DNA from: Iris pallida
Lineage: Eukaryota > Streptophyta > Magnoliopsida > Asparagales > Iridaceae
DNA length: 64,000 nucleotides
Direction of reading: 5' to 3'
NCBI GenBank assembly: GCA_029216955.1
Contig: JANAVB010031417.1
Coordinates: 19,706,345-19,770,344, forward strand
Shown: positions 21,406 through 32,872 of the stretch, piece after piece
Layout: every line of letters begins with the position of its first letter
Numbering within the stretch: position 1 is the first letter of the stretch
Made by a program: the position numbers and the translations under genes
The notes under the pieces: model-generated
Told to the model about the DNA's origin: nothing
Seen by the model: the letters and a program-made list of their open reading frames with translations, nothing else
The model's database searches: none

Positions 21406-21723
21406 CGGTTCAACCGCGCGGAGCTAGAGGAGAGGAAGAATGGATTATAAAGGAGTTGGGAGAGGAGAAGAAGACTGAAGAGGAACAAAAGACAATAGCC
21501 ACGTGAGGAAGAGGAGGGGGGAGAGTGCATGGAACGTGGGTTGTGTGTTGGCTAGTGTGTGTTTGTATGTGCTGCTGATAGAATTTTGTGTTCTGGTTTG
21601 AGTACGATGCTGGTCGGGTTTTTTTTTCCTTTTTTTTTTTTTTCCTCTTTATTTTTTTTTGGGTTCATCAGAGATTCTGTCTGATGCCTATTGGTGTTGA
21701 GTGTTGAAGTCTTCCATGATGAA
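21406..21723 (-). promoter_or_regulatory. Upstream region of the bHLH gene
   Basis: Sequence just before the bHLH start. It holds a G-box core CACGTG at 21500-21505, AG-rich leader-like sequence and long poly(T) runs further out (21617-21658). No convincing TATA box position could be fixed, and no gene is present. Confidence 0.3.
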
Positions 21724-21734
21724 TAGTTCTGTAC

Positions 21735-22194
21735 AGAAAATTTGTTCCAAAGTACTCATTTTTTAGAAAATTACGTTCATGATAACATGTTTGAGAAAAT
21801 TAGAATTATAAGAACATTCCGTCAGACGAACTGGCGGAAATTTGTCCAATTTTCGCCAGACCGTCTGGCTGAAATTGCAAGGGAGGGGGGGGGGGGGGGG
21901 GGGGAGGTTTTAAAGTTTTCTGTAAAAATTATTCCCAACAATGCAATAATTTAAACCCCAACCATTTAAACTCCAGCCGTTGGTAACCCTTGCCCCACCC
22001 CCATTCCAAACAAAACCAACCCCGCCCCTCCCTCCTCTCCGCGCGATTTCAGCCAGACGGTCTAGCGGAAATTGGACGTGTGTCCAATTTTTGCCTGTTC
22101 GTCTGGCGAAATGTTCCTATAATTCTAATTTTTTCAAACATGTTATCCTGAACGTAATTTTCCAAAAAATTATTACTTTGGAGCAAATTTTATG
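21735..22194. mobile_element. 460-bp TIR element with 11-bp target duplication (MULE-like MITE)
   Basis: TAGTTCTGTAC occurs exactly at both borders (21724-21734 and 22195-22205). The terminal inverted repeats are about 120 bp long, from AAAATTTGTTCCAAAGTA to GACGAACTGGCGGAAA, with their complement on the right. A 9-11-bp duplication and long TIRs suggest a Mutator-like origin. The centre has a run of about 18 G and non-coding C-rich sequence. Confidence 0.75.
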
Positions 22195-22205
22195 TAGTTC
22201 TGTAC

Positions 22206-23661
22206 TACCCAACTTCAGTTTCAGTTTCATAATAATGTTAGAGGAAAAAAGTTCTTTAGGCCGACGGAAATACCTTTCGATTTTTTTTAAATAACTATAA
22301 CTAATAAAGCTCAGGTAATTACTATAAAAAATTCCTTCCGCCTCAACCACTTGTGAGCCATTTCTAAGCTACTGAAATTCAAGTGCATTTTGTTCTATTT
22401 TAATTCAAAGTTGATTTTCGCGATCATATGACTCTTGACTCTGTTCGATACTACAACGGATATTCCATACAATAAGTCTATATAATATTGTATATTTTTA
22501 CAGCAAGTATTCCATGATCAATGATGTTGTTGAGCAACACCGTGAAATGTTGTTGCATCAAGTGCAGCAAGTCCTGAGATAGTTGTCGTATCAGTGCAAC
22601 GAGTCGATTTATGGAAGACTGCGTTGTTTACGATAACGAATGTGATAAACGGGTTCGCGTAATGGCTTGAATGTCGAAAATGAAACGTTGCACGAGATGC
22701 AACAGATGGAATCGAGAAATCCTAAATCGATAAGAATGAGTCGGTTGGTTGTGTGTCGAAGTTGAGTAAACGAATGTGTACATTGGCCAAATTTTGTGTC
22801 AAATTTTGAGTAATTGGAAGTTACTTTTGTGATCGGCATGATCACAATGGGATGGTTAGTCGGAGTAGATGTTGAATCATACAAAGTATGATGCGAGAGC
22901 AATGATTCGATTTTTGAGTGATATATGTCATAACACTTATGTGATAAGTGCGTTGAAACATTGTGTGAATTGTGGTGGGTCTGTCCACGACAGACGGGTA
23001 GTGCCGAGACTCGATTGGTAATTTGTTTGACGGTATGTTGACGCAAGTGTTCTTCAATAATCGGTTAGAACGATCAGGCGCAGACTTGTATCAGTAGATG
23101 ATACGTCGGACGAAAATTCGAAAAATATAAGTTGGTCGAATGACTGAGACTATCGAAATGATTATATGTCGAAAAATGGTCGAATCGGTTGGTTAGAAAA
23201 TGTGTATGCCCCATTTATTATTATTATTATTAAAAGTTATATACGTGCATTGTACTTGTGTTATCCTTTTTTTATATACTTACATGACAATGTAATACGT
23301 TTCTATTTCGGTTTGAACTCACATATTGGACGAATGCCTCTCATCTCAACCACTTGAACTAGAGTAATTGACGTTACATATAAATATATGATTATTACTT
23401 CTACATCAAATGAATCTTGTCAGTAATGAATCAAGATAATGTTACACCGTACATAATTACATGACGACTTTTAATTAATATATGCATCACTAGACATAAA
23501 TACATATATATGTTGCAAGAATTGTGATCTGCCAACTATCTTTTAACTAATTTGTTAACAGTAACTATAGTAACTATAGTTCCTTGAGGGTCTGCTTGGA
23601 TTGGAAATGGTTAAATGGTCGGGGTTAAGTGAAAAAAAGTTAAGTGATGAAGAAAGTCAAT
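22206..23661. other. Non-coding stretch, nothing recognised
   Basis: 22430-23200 is richer in CG/GTCGA words and gives a 145-residue minus frame (22609-23046) with no recognisable domain or codon bias. I do not consider it a gene. 23584-23661 begins with GGGTCTGCTTGGATTGG, like the end of the TIR element at 14164, and may be a MITE end cut by the CACTA insertion. Confidence 0.4.
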
Positions 23662-24006
23662 CACTACAACAAATAGGACCTACAATAGCAGTTTTTCTAT
23701 AGCGTTCAAGTCTCCCCGCTATAGAATGCTATCAACAATAGCATTCTTTCTGCAGTACTATAAAATATGTATCTATAGCGTTTCCTGAATGTTATAGAAT
23801 CTATAACATTCATCTATTGCTAAATACAATACTTTTAGAAATGTAGTAAACAATTATATAGAAAATACAACACTTTTAAAGTGTTGTTTTAAATTTTATT
23901 TTCCACAATTTTTTTTTTACTTTGCCGCGTGTGCAAAAAAATGGCGCTCAGAAAACTAGATTTTTCCCTCTCCCTTCTTCAATTTTTTTGAGGTCTCTAT
24001 GTATTC

Positions 24007-24330
24007 TTGGCATTATTGCTTTCTCTCTTTCTCTCTCATTTCCCTCATTTTCTTTTGCTCTCCCCCATTTTTTTTTGGCGCTCAGAAAACTTAAATAGGA
24101 AACCAAAAATCAGTAGAAAACCCTTCCCTCTGTTCCCAATAGAAAATCAAAACTCAGTAGAAAACCCCTCTCCGGTCAGTCGAAGGCATCTCCGGTCAGT
24201 CGTAGCCCTTCCATCGACGCCTCTCCAGAGTCTCGACTCCCTCTCTAGAGTCGCGGCCCTCTCCAACCGGCTACATTTGTTTAGTCGACGCCCTCTTCAC
24301 CGAAGGTTCGAATTTCCCCCACAACTCTAG
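24007..24330 (+). other. Possible captured gene leader in the CACTA element
   Basis: A 107-residue frame with a hydrophobic start, then Ser/Arg-rich sequence, ending in front of ACAACTCTAGGGTTTTCTCC, a 5'-UTR-like plant sequence. The GC-rich half (24160-24330) contrasts with the surrounding AT-rich DNA. No domain is recognised and it may be untranslated. Confidence 0.25.
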
Positions 24331-25606
24331 GGTTTTCTCCTAAGTTTAATTTGTCTCCATCTCCTATTTGATTTTCATACTAGGGTATGTGTTTAATTTG
24401 AGTTTGTAGAAGATGTTAAATCGTAATTTGGTGTGTTCTATTTTTCTCCACTCCTAGTCGACGACATCTGTTTAATTTTTTAGACTAGGGCATCTGTTTA
24501 TTTGAGTTTGTTGAAGATGTCTGCAAGTCTTTATTTGTTTCTCCTGTTTAAATCGTCTACAACTACTACTTAATTTGACAAAGGCACAATTGTGTAGAAT
24601 CAAGAAATTTTAGGATTTTTTCCTCTTAATTATAGGACAACTTTGCACAAACACGAATTTGACTCGACACTTTTTTGACACAGCAACAGCCTTTAGGTAT
24701 ATCTGAATTCTTGGTTAGGGATTAAGGTGCTACAGCCTTAGGCATGCTTAGAATATGCGAGAAGCTTCTTTGTGCATATTTACCTATTTGAACTTGCCTT
24801 CAACTGTATTGGTTAAGTGTAGAAGATTTTATCCTATAAGCATAACACTCTAAATTTTGATCTTCATCATGTCAGATTTGACGCAGACACAAAATAAGTT
24901 GGCAAAATAGGTAGATAACCACCAAATTTGTGTCGTTTGTTGGTAATTACTGGTGTTGGTGTTTTGCTGTGACCATGTCTAATGCATATGCTATTTTTCA
25001 TAGGACATTTTAGTTACACCAACATCCAAGGAAAATTATGATATATTTGATGGTGTAGAATGGTTCAGACTTCGGCCTTTATATGGTGTCATATGGGTAG
25101 TTGTTTCCCTAGAACTGCCTATTCCCCTATGTACGTCTAGACTTTCCACCCTCTTGAATCGAGTAAACACGAGCCACCTCCAGTCTCTCTGGAATTTGTA
25201 CTCTCCTCCAATCCTCTGTCAAGAACCTGATCATGGGACAATCTTGCTAATGGACCAGCTGTTGGCAATGCTTGTTTTCGCCTTGCTCTGCAAATTATGT
25301 TATTGATTTCCTTTAACGTGATATGTTAATGAATGTGAGTCTGCGGTCCAAGGATATTTCAATCAGGCCTAAGCTTGGTGGGAATCATCATCTTTTGTTT
25401 CTCATAGATCCAAAAAAAATTGAATAAGCAATCAATTTGAATAAGCATGGTGGGAACCATGCCGATCCAGAGTCTGAGTAAGTATGTGAAAGGTTTTTCT
25501 AATTGCTTCGAACGGTAGTAGTTGAGGCTTTCTCAGCGATTGTTGGGATATTAGCCATTCCATCCTGACATGAAAATTTGGTTATTTGTGTTAGTGAATT
25601 GGATAT

Positions 25607-25650
25607 TTTTTGTTTTTGTTTTTGTTTTTGTTTTTGTTTTTGTTTTTGTT
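25607..25650. repeat. (TTTTTG)n microsatellite
   Basis: About seven TTTTTG hexamers in tandem inside the CACTA element. Confidence 0.9.
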
Positions 25651-27010
25651 CCTTAATGAAGAGGGGGCTTTATGTATATACATTTTCAAAATAATGAAAA
25701 AATATTTGTGAAGATTGATGCTTTTTAAGGCAGGATGCCAGGAACGGCACCCTAACAAGTCCAAGTTAGTTTCATGGGCCAAGCAAGCACCTACGAAACA
25801 TAATATTTTAGTTCTCGATGGTATGTTTACAGTAATTGTACATAGTTCGTAATTGTACCCTTCTTGCATGTTTTATTCCATTATTCTGTTCACTGAAAGC
25901 AAGAGATAGCATTTAATTCCTTATCTATGTTCCTAAACTTGTTGAAGTTTTAAAGTAAGTTCCTTCTAACGGCGTCCTTTCTACGGTTTGGTGGTGCCCT
26001 ACAATAAAGGAAAAAAACCCTTAATGTGTAGGACATGGAACCCAAATCCTACCTTGTACACTAAGGGAGTTGGTATGTGGTTGTAAATGTGTTCTGTTGG
26101 GAACCACAAGGTTCTTTCTCTCTTTACAAAAAGAAGCCATCTTTTATATTTATTTTTCGTACAAGTTATGATTGTTTTAATAAAGTTTCTACATATCCAA
26201 TAAATTGAGATCTTAGGTTGAGTTAGAATTTGGGAGAAGGGGGAAGGGGAAAGGAGGCCCCCATGGGGAAAGAAATAGATTGTTATAGTTAGGCTAAATT
26301 CTGTATCCAAATACACTGCTTAGGAGCCTGTCATGTGCATGGATGCCAAAAGATGAGTTGTCTGGAAAAATTTAATTTGTGGCCAAATGATACTGCATAA
26401 TGAAGCGTATTGATTAATGGCTTGTTTAGAAGGCTCGACTCAATGACTCTTTCAGTTCAGAAGGCAGTGTACTCTACTGGGGATTTAGGACTTACACTCT
26501 ACATTATATTTTAACAAATAGTGGGATGTCATTAGAGTTGCAATTGTCCCATTGGCCTGCACGTTTGTCTTTTTCAATTTGATTTGGTACATAGTTCGGT
26601 TTACTTATGTAGATGTGATAATTTTCAAATTTCCATTTTGGAGGCGAATTTTGGCTGTATATTTTCTAATTGACATGTTACTTGATAGAGGTATTTATCT
26701 ATTGGTCCTACTTGTTCAAGGCATTGGCTATTGACATGTTACTTGATAGAGGTATTTCTCTATTGGTCCTTGTTCAAGGCATTGGTTGTTGCAAAATCCT
26801 TTCGAGGACCAATTTTTGTATATGCTGTCAATTTGTTTTTCAACTCCAGAGCAAATTTCAGAACAGTTCATATCACCGCACAAATGTCTAATACTGTAGA
26901 TTTCTGAATAAAACTAGCTAGTGTTGCTGATAATCATGTATGATAAGGAAGTTCACTCAATAAAGCAGAGGTACACTCATTCTCAATTCCTGCTTGTTTT
27001 TATCTGACAG

Positions 27011-27118
27011 GTAAGACCGTACCCAAGGAAAGCATTTATTGAGGGAGAAAGTACGTCGACTCTGAGTGAACTGGGCTTAATGAACAAGCAGGAAGCATTA
27101 TTCTTAGAGTTGATTTAG
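27011..27118 (+). pseudogene. UBX-domain-like terminal exon fragment captured by the CACTA element
   Basis: After a TCTGACAG acceptor, a 35-codon frame reads [12 protein letters not shown], then [20 protein letters not shown] and I-stop. The pattern (Y/F)PR+xF...LxELGL...ALFLEL fits the C-terminal strand region of UBX (ubiquitin-regulatory X) domains. The stop after FLELI would be a natural protein end. No upstream UBX exons were recognised nearby, so it is a fragment. The family call is from memory of the motif only. Confidence 0.35.
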
Positions 27119-27252
27119 TAGTGGTCTCGTCACCGGGAATGTGATCGAGGAATGGTATGGTACTCCATTCCTTTATTTTGTGCCTTTGCTTCTTGTCATT
27201 ATGATAAAAATCTCTTCTGATTGTAGTTTGTTTTGTTTGCAAAATGTTGCAG

Positions 27253-27330
27253 TATATGCAGCTCTGGAACTTATCAGAGAACAAGACCGTGTCAGTCGCA
27301 GCCCATGAAGGCCTAATTACATTCCTCTAG
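27253..27330 (+). pseudogene. LEUNIG-like WD40 repeat fragment captured by the CACTA element
   Basis: After a TGTTGCAG acceptor the frame reads [20 protein letters not shown], then LITFL and stop. This resembles the penultimate WD40 blade of plant LEUNIG-type corepressors (LELWN..ENKTM...AHEGLI). A second, shorter copy of its end ([13 protein letters not shown]) lies at 28170-28226. The premature stop and the lack of the final blade make it a fragment, not a gene. Confidence 0.45.
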
Positions 27331-28169
27331 TGGGTAACCGGACTCATCATCATTCCTTCAGTTCTTAATTTTTATGTTAACTTCAATCTATGAACTTAAT
27401 TTTGGTTTAGATTCAGGACAAAGGTGCAGAAGGTAGAGGTAGAGTTGCTCGTATCCAGAGGAGGCTTCTTGTCGTGGAAGTGGAGAAACGGATAATGCAA
27501 TTTCAAACTTGCATGGATCAAGGAATGGTAAATCTAAACTCGTCTCTCATAGTTGCTTTACCTTTAACAGTTCATGTATGCATTCAAGATCCAACTGAAC
27601 TTAATATGAAAATGCATTTTCCTTTGTTTCACAGACTTGAAAATAGCACAGAGATGTTCTCAAGAATTTCTTGTTATATCACTATAGTGTGCTATATATA
27701 GTATAGCACTAGGGTAAGGGGCATCTATTGGTAAACACGAGTTGGCAGGGCGTATCGCACAGCCATGGGTTTTCTAGAAACAACATGAATGTAGGACCCT
27801 TACCCTTGTTTCGCACAAACTCTATAGGGTTTATGCTGTCAGATGATCCCTTAAAAATGAGTACAGTTATCACCCAAAAAATTGATTTCTAAAAGCTTAC
27901 ACTACATATTGGCTGTTATGCAGCACATAATGATCTCTATTTAGAATCATAGTCGAAATGTGAACTTTTGAAGGAATAACAGTTTCTCGTTTTATTTACT
28001 TTATTTGAATTGAAGACGACACTTATTTTGCTAGTGTGTGAGTTTGATTTTAGTAATAGTGAAGTTATAAAGTTCTTCTTTTTTTTACACCAAGTGAATG
28101 CTTGATATGCTTTTGCGAGTCGAGATGCTACAAATTGTCATACATGTAGGAGGAAGATGCTCAATGCAT

Positions 28170-28226
28170 GTTCGGGTTCGTGTCAATCGCAGCCCATGAA
28201 GGCCTAATTACATTCCTTCAGTATCA
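28170..28226 (+). pseudogene. Second copy of the LEUNIG-like WD40 fragment
   Basis: Encodes [14 protein letters not shown] in one frame, nearly the same DNA as 27288-27326. Adjacent sequence (CTCTACCTTCTGCACC) is the reverse complement of a stretch at 27430-27445, so the pieces have been rearranged within the element. Confidence 0.45.
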
Positions 28227-30226
28227 TGAAGTTCGGTTACCTCTACCTTCTGCACCATCAGTTGGACAACATTAATCATAAGGTAACTATTTTTTTTTAC
28301 TCCAGTTACCCACTAGAGGAAAAGTTAAAAAAATTCTTCATTACAAACTGCATCAAATAACCACCTCTGTGTGCGAAAGTAGAGAGAAACCCCATCAGAC
28401 CCTAAGTTGGGTTATTTTGCATCTAAATTATCATTAGCAATTTAAGTTTTGGATAAAATGTGATGAGCTGAGATAGCTTCTTTTTTTCAAAAGAAAAAAA
28501 ATACATATACAATGTGCCCATCTGGCTCAATTTACGGTTACAGTCGAGCTAATAGAATGAAGCCGAATTGAGTACTCATCTAGCTTCGTCACTCGAGTTT
28601 TTTTCGAGCCTATCACGCAAGATGATTGTACATTTACAGTCCTTCTAAGGAGCTTTTATCGAACCTGTCTCAAACCTAGCTGAGCAGTCAATAGCAATTA
28701 TTACAATTTCGAGACGAGCCATGATCATAATTTTGTGAACCAAATAGATAGTACACTAATTAGATCATGTATCCCCAAACTCGAGCATTTTCCTGATATA
28801 GAGCCTATAGCAAATACAGATTGTAATACTCACTAAAACTTCGGAACTGAACTTTGGTTTCTTTGAGAGTACCATGACATTGAAGTTAATTGAATCAGGT
28901 TTAGTTTGGATCATAGCCTTTATAACTCTTGCAGCATCTTGTACAGATGAAACAAGTTAGAGAAGGTATTACAAGTGAAACTGAAGAATATCATCTAAAT
29001 AGTATAGGTGAGAAATAAAAAATCACATACTAAACATGTGAACTGTTAATGAAACTGGAGAGTGACAAAAAGCATGAAAGACCTATTCCTAATAAGGACC
29101 TGTGTGATACTTTTTTTGTTATCCATAATAACTAAATATTGTGAATAATTCTTGATATATTTCCAGTCATCTTGTGCTAATATCTGAATTAACATCTGAC
29201 TCATTAGTATGAATTTCAGGGAAACTAACAAATATGTGAGAATTGTACAATCATGGAGAAAATATAGGAACCAGTAGAAGTTATGTTCATGGTTATTTAT
29301 GTCTTATTTTTGCCTTTGATATTTTCTGGCACATATTACTACTGACGCTTGCCTTCGTTAGAAATGTGGTCAACAGAAACAAGTTAGAAGGTTATTTTTT
29401 ATATATAATGTATTTCTTCTCAATTTTTGTAGGTTGGTGGATAAATTTTTGATGGTTGTGGATAGCTAGAAGGAAAGAGGCGATCGAGCAGTTTTTTGGC
29501 CTACATATATTTTGTAAATGGAATGGTTTATTTTGGACTACTAGGCGTACAACTACTTTTTGTACATCTTGATTGTCTTAATGACAACTACTTTTTGTAC
29601 ATCTTGCATGTTTTAATGAAACATGTTTATATTTTGGCAAATCTTTTCTATATCTTGATTGATCGAAATGGAAGTTGCGATTGAAATTGTTGAAATCAAA
29701 ATTGTGATTTAGCATGAATTTTTATGGTTATTTGTATGTGATACACAGGATATTCAGATATGAAATTATGTAGCAGATTTATAGCAATTAAAACGTCTAA
29801 ATGTAATAGCGTTTCCAAAACTGTTGGCCGCTATCACGATAGCATATGACGAACGCTATAATAAATTAAACCATCTACAACATTCATGAACGCTATCATT
29901 CATCAACATCATTCTTGAATGTTATAAACCAATCACAGCATTCATAAATGCTATAAGTAATCCACAGCACTTACGAACGCTATAAACTATCTACAGCGTT
30001 CTAGAATGCTATAAAGTATTTACAGCATTCATAAACGCTATAAACCATCAACAGCATACACGAACGCTATAAACCTTCTACAGCATTCATGAACGCTATA
30101 ATGTTATAGCGTTCACATGTCTGGACATACTATAGCGTGGGCGATCATAGCGGACAAAATATGCTATAGAAGGCTTTCTATAGCGTTCTGTGCATGCTAT
30201 TGTAGGCCATATTTGTTGTAGTGAAT

Positions 30227-31580
30227 ACATATAACATTGTTTGGATTGAGAAAGAGTTGAGTGTGGTTTGTTTAATAACTCTTGTTTGGATTGGAGATTT
30301 GAGTAGGAGGTGGCCGATTAATGAAAATAGAATCAATATCTTTATTACATGGTTTTGAGTGGGAGGAGAAGTAACAAGAGAAAACGAAAAGAGACAACGC
30401 ACACATACGACAACATGTTGAAAGACAGAAAGACGGAGCAGCACGTTGAAAGTAAGAAAAAGATCATGATATTTTATAAGACAAATAAGAAATATTTGTC
30501 TTTTTGAACAAAATTATTCACTTTTTTGTTGTTAATTTTCGATTTGGGGTTGAATGATGGACAAAATAACGCTAAATAAACTCTCACTTAACCCTCTACA
30601 ACCCTCCTTCTAAACCTTGAAACGTCTACCCTTAAACCAAGTTTAAAAAGTCCATGACTTAACTCTCCTCACTCTCAATCCACTTATCGGTTTAAATCCA
30701 TAAAATCTTGTAGCATTAAAATGAGACATAATTGTTGTGCAAAAATTTGGTTTAAGAAGACCCACTTGACAAATGACAATTATAAATACCAGAGTAATGC
30801 TATAGAGATTTTTGACATACTCTATGTCACATTGATGTACTAATACATTATTTGATGTCAATTATTTTTTTTTTTAATACTTCTTTTGACGTCCAATAAT
30901 TTACTGTCTCATATTATATCAGTGCGATTATAGAGTGTCAAAAAAAGTGTGCGCCTCTCTGAAACTCTGAGAGGTGGCCATAATAACTCTTGAGCTGTGT
31001 GCAGTGCATGTGACATGAATGGTGAAGCGATTGAGCAAATTAAGTACCATTTCATTTTTATTTTTTTATTTTGTTAAAGGCATACATCAATTCCATTACA
31101 TATAGATTTTTAAGGTGGTTTTCCTTACTAAAAATTGTAGGAGCACATAGTTTTGTGTCTTTAAATTAGTTCAATGAAAGAAGCAACATACAGTAATGGC
31201 TCCCATGTCATCACAGTAACTCCATTGTGTGCATAAGCTCGATGTGCAGTCGAAAGATGAATGTAATTAGCATTTTTAATATTTCTCGGTCGACTGCTCC
31301 ATTGTGTGCATATGTCCGATTTGCACTCACAAAATTAATGTACTTAGAAATTTAATATTTCTCTTTGGACTACGAGAATATTTGCTTTTTATTATATAGT
31401 GTTAAATACTTTGAAGTAAAAATAAGAAACCCATCAATTTAAAGTGTTTGATTTTTATAATTTAAAGTGCACATTTTACTATATAGTGAGACCCAATATA
31501 ACTGATAAATTTGCAAGCTTAATCTTGAATTTATAATTAATCAATTAGTTTGTAAGTACAAAAAAAACCATGGTAACAAA
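30227..31580. other. Non-coding, nothing recognised
   Basis: AT-rich intergenic sequence. The ORFs of 70-90 residues have no recognisable domains or exon borders. Confidence 0.4.
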
Positions 31581-31845
31581 TCTTACACTAATGAGGCTTC
31601 AAAACGACTCAAAAGTGAGTCGTCTAAGTCGTCCTTCATTATATTACGGTCCATTTTATTTTAAAACAAAAATTTGTAAAAATTGTTAAAAAAAGTTTAA
31701 ATTTGTCAACATGGAGAATCGAACTCAACCAAAAAAGAAAAATACCTCGCACCTTAACCACATGAGTTAGAAGAGATATTTGATTATAGTTGGATACTAT
31801 TCGTATTATTAGTGATTAGACGTGCAAAGCACGTACATTTACTAG
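31581..31845 (+). mobile_element. Helitron-like non-autonomous element, best-preserved copy
   Basis: Begins TC after A (TCTTACACTAATGAGGCTTC) and ends with the hairpin ACGTGCAAAGCACGT, seven bases and CTAG, followed by T. It is the sharpest example in the window of Helitron-type ends. Internally, the minus strand has box A-like GTGGTTAAGG and box B-like GTTCGATTC motifs, which leave a SINE-type origin open. Confidence 0.55.
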
Positions 31846-32568
31846 TTTAATTAGTACAAATTATGTCCAAACAATTATATCTTTTTCTTTGCTTTAGAAA
31901 AAAAAATAGTTTCAGACTTTTCAAATTATGAAATAATTTTTGGTACCAATTTTTTTCTTCTAAATTATTAAATAATTTTTTATTTTTATTAATTTGAGGA
32001 TGAAATAGATTTATGTTTAGTATAAAAGTATTTTAGGGTGAACTTAATTTTTTTATTTGTACTATTGAATTTGTGTTTGACATAATATCATAATATTTGG
32101 AAAAAATTGTCAATTCTTATATTTACAATGTACTTTAAAATAATAAGAATATAACAACACTTTAAACTGCACCATATATGAAAATTAAACATCTTTTATA
32201 CTTTAAAATGCTAGCATCATATAGAATCACTTGGAAGTGCTAGTACTATATTGTTAAGCACGTCCGGCCCGGAGGTTGAGTCGTCTTAGTATGAGCTAAT
32301 TGTAGTTGTCATTTTATCTCCATTGAAAAGATATAGATTTAAGTTGAATTTGGATTTGGATCGGTCGTAAGAAAATAGTCTAAGGGATTGTCGAGAGGGG
32401 ATTGTTCAAAGTCGAAGTCTTATCACACTAATCCGTGGACATCCTCTGTTATTATGAATTATTATTTTTTTAAATGCTAGTACTATGGAAAGAAAAAAAA
32501 TCATGTAAGTCTAGATTTGAAATAGAATGTTGCTACGCGTTTACTTCGATGATATCTCCCTAAGATCT
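31846..32568. other. Non-coding, nothing recognised
   Basis: Strongly AT-rich. No frame or element borders could be supported. Confidence 0.4.
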
Positions 32569-32872
32569 CGTTTGGTTCGCAAAAAAAATGGGAAGAAAAT
32601 CAATTTTTTGGTATTTTTTTTCTTTGAAAAATTATGATTCTCATCGATTTTTCTTTCTGACGTTTGGAAATGCCAAAGAATTTGAAAAGAAAAGTGAATA
32701 CTTAGTGATAAAGTGATTCCTTGGATGGATATAATCATTTATCGTCCTAATTTTTCTTCTATTTGAAATCACTTTCCTTTTCTCCTTAATTCTTTGGTAC
32801 CTAAACATAGGAAATGAATAACTTTTTTTTTTTTCCAACCTCACGATTCTGCAAATCAAAACTAGGCCTAAA
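32569..32872. mobile_element. MITE-like sequence with TTTGGTT...AAAACTAGGCC ends
   Basis: Left end AAGATCTCGTTTGGTTCGC; right end GCAAATCAAAACTAGGCCT, approximately inverted. The interior (TTTTCTTC, ATTCCTTGGATGG, CCTAAACATAGGAAA) resembles the insert within the MITE at 18441-18630. The borders are imperfect. Confidence 0.4.

Larger units (their letters stand above)
23662..30223 (+). mobile_element. CACTA (En/Spm) transposon, 6.56 kb, non-autonomous
   Basis: The left end CACTACAACAAATAGG and the right end (CACTACAACAAATATGG on the minus strand) are CACTA termini, with a 3-bp target duplication AAT (23659-23661 and 30224-30226). Subterminal repeats built on CTATAGCGTT / AACGCTATA are dense at 23690-23830 and 29800-30180, as is normal for transposase binding in this superfamily. 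I found no TnpA/TnpD transposase frame. Inside are gene-like pieces that look captured (27011-27118, 27253-27330, 28170-28226) and a GC-rich leader-like block at 24160-24340. Confidence 0.85.

Noticed and set aside
22609..23046. 145-residue minus-strand ORF
   Set aside because: No recognisable domain, no codon bias and His/Ser/Thr-rich composition; most likely chance in a slightly GC-richer stretch.
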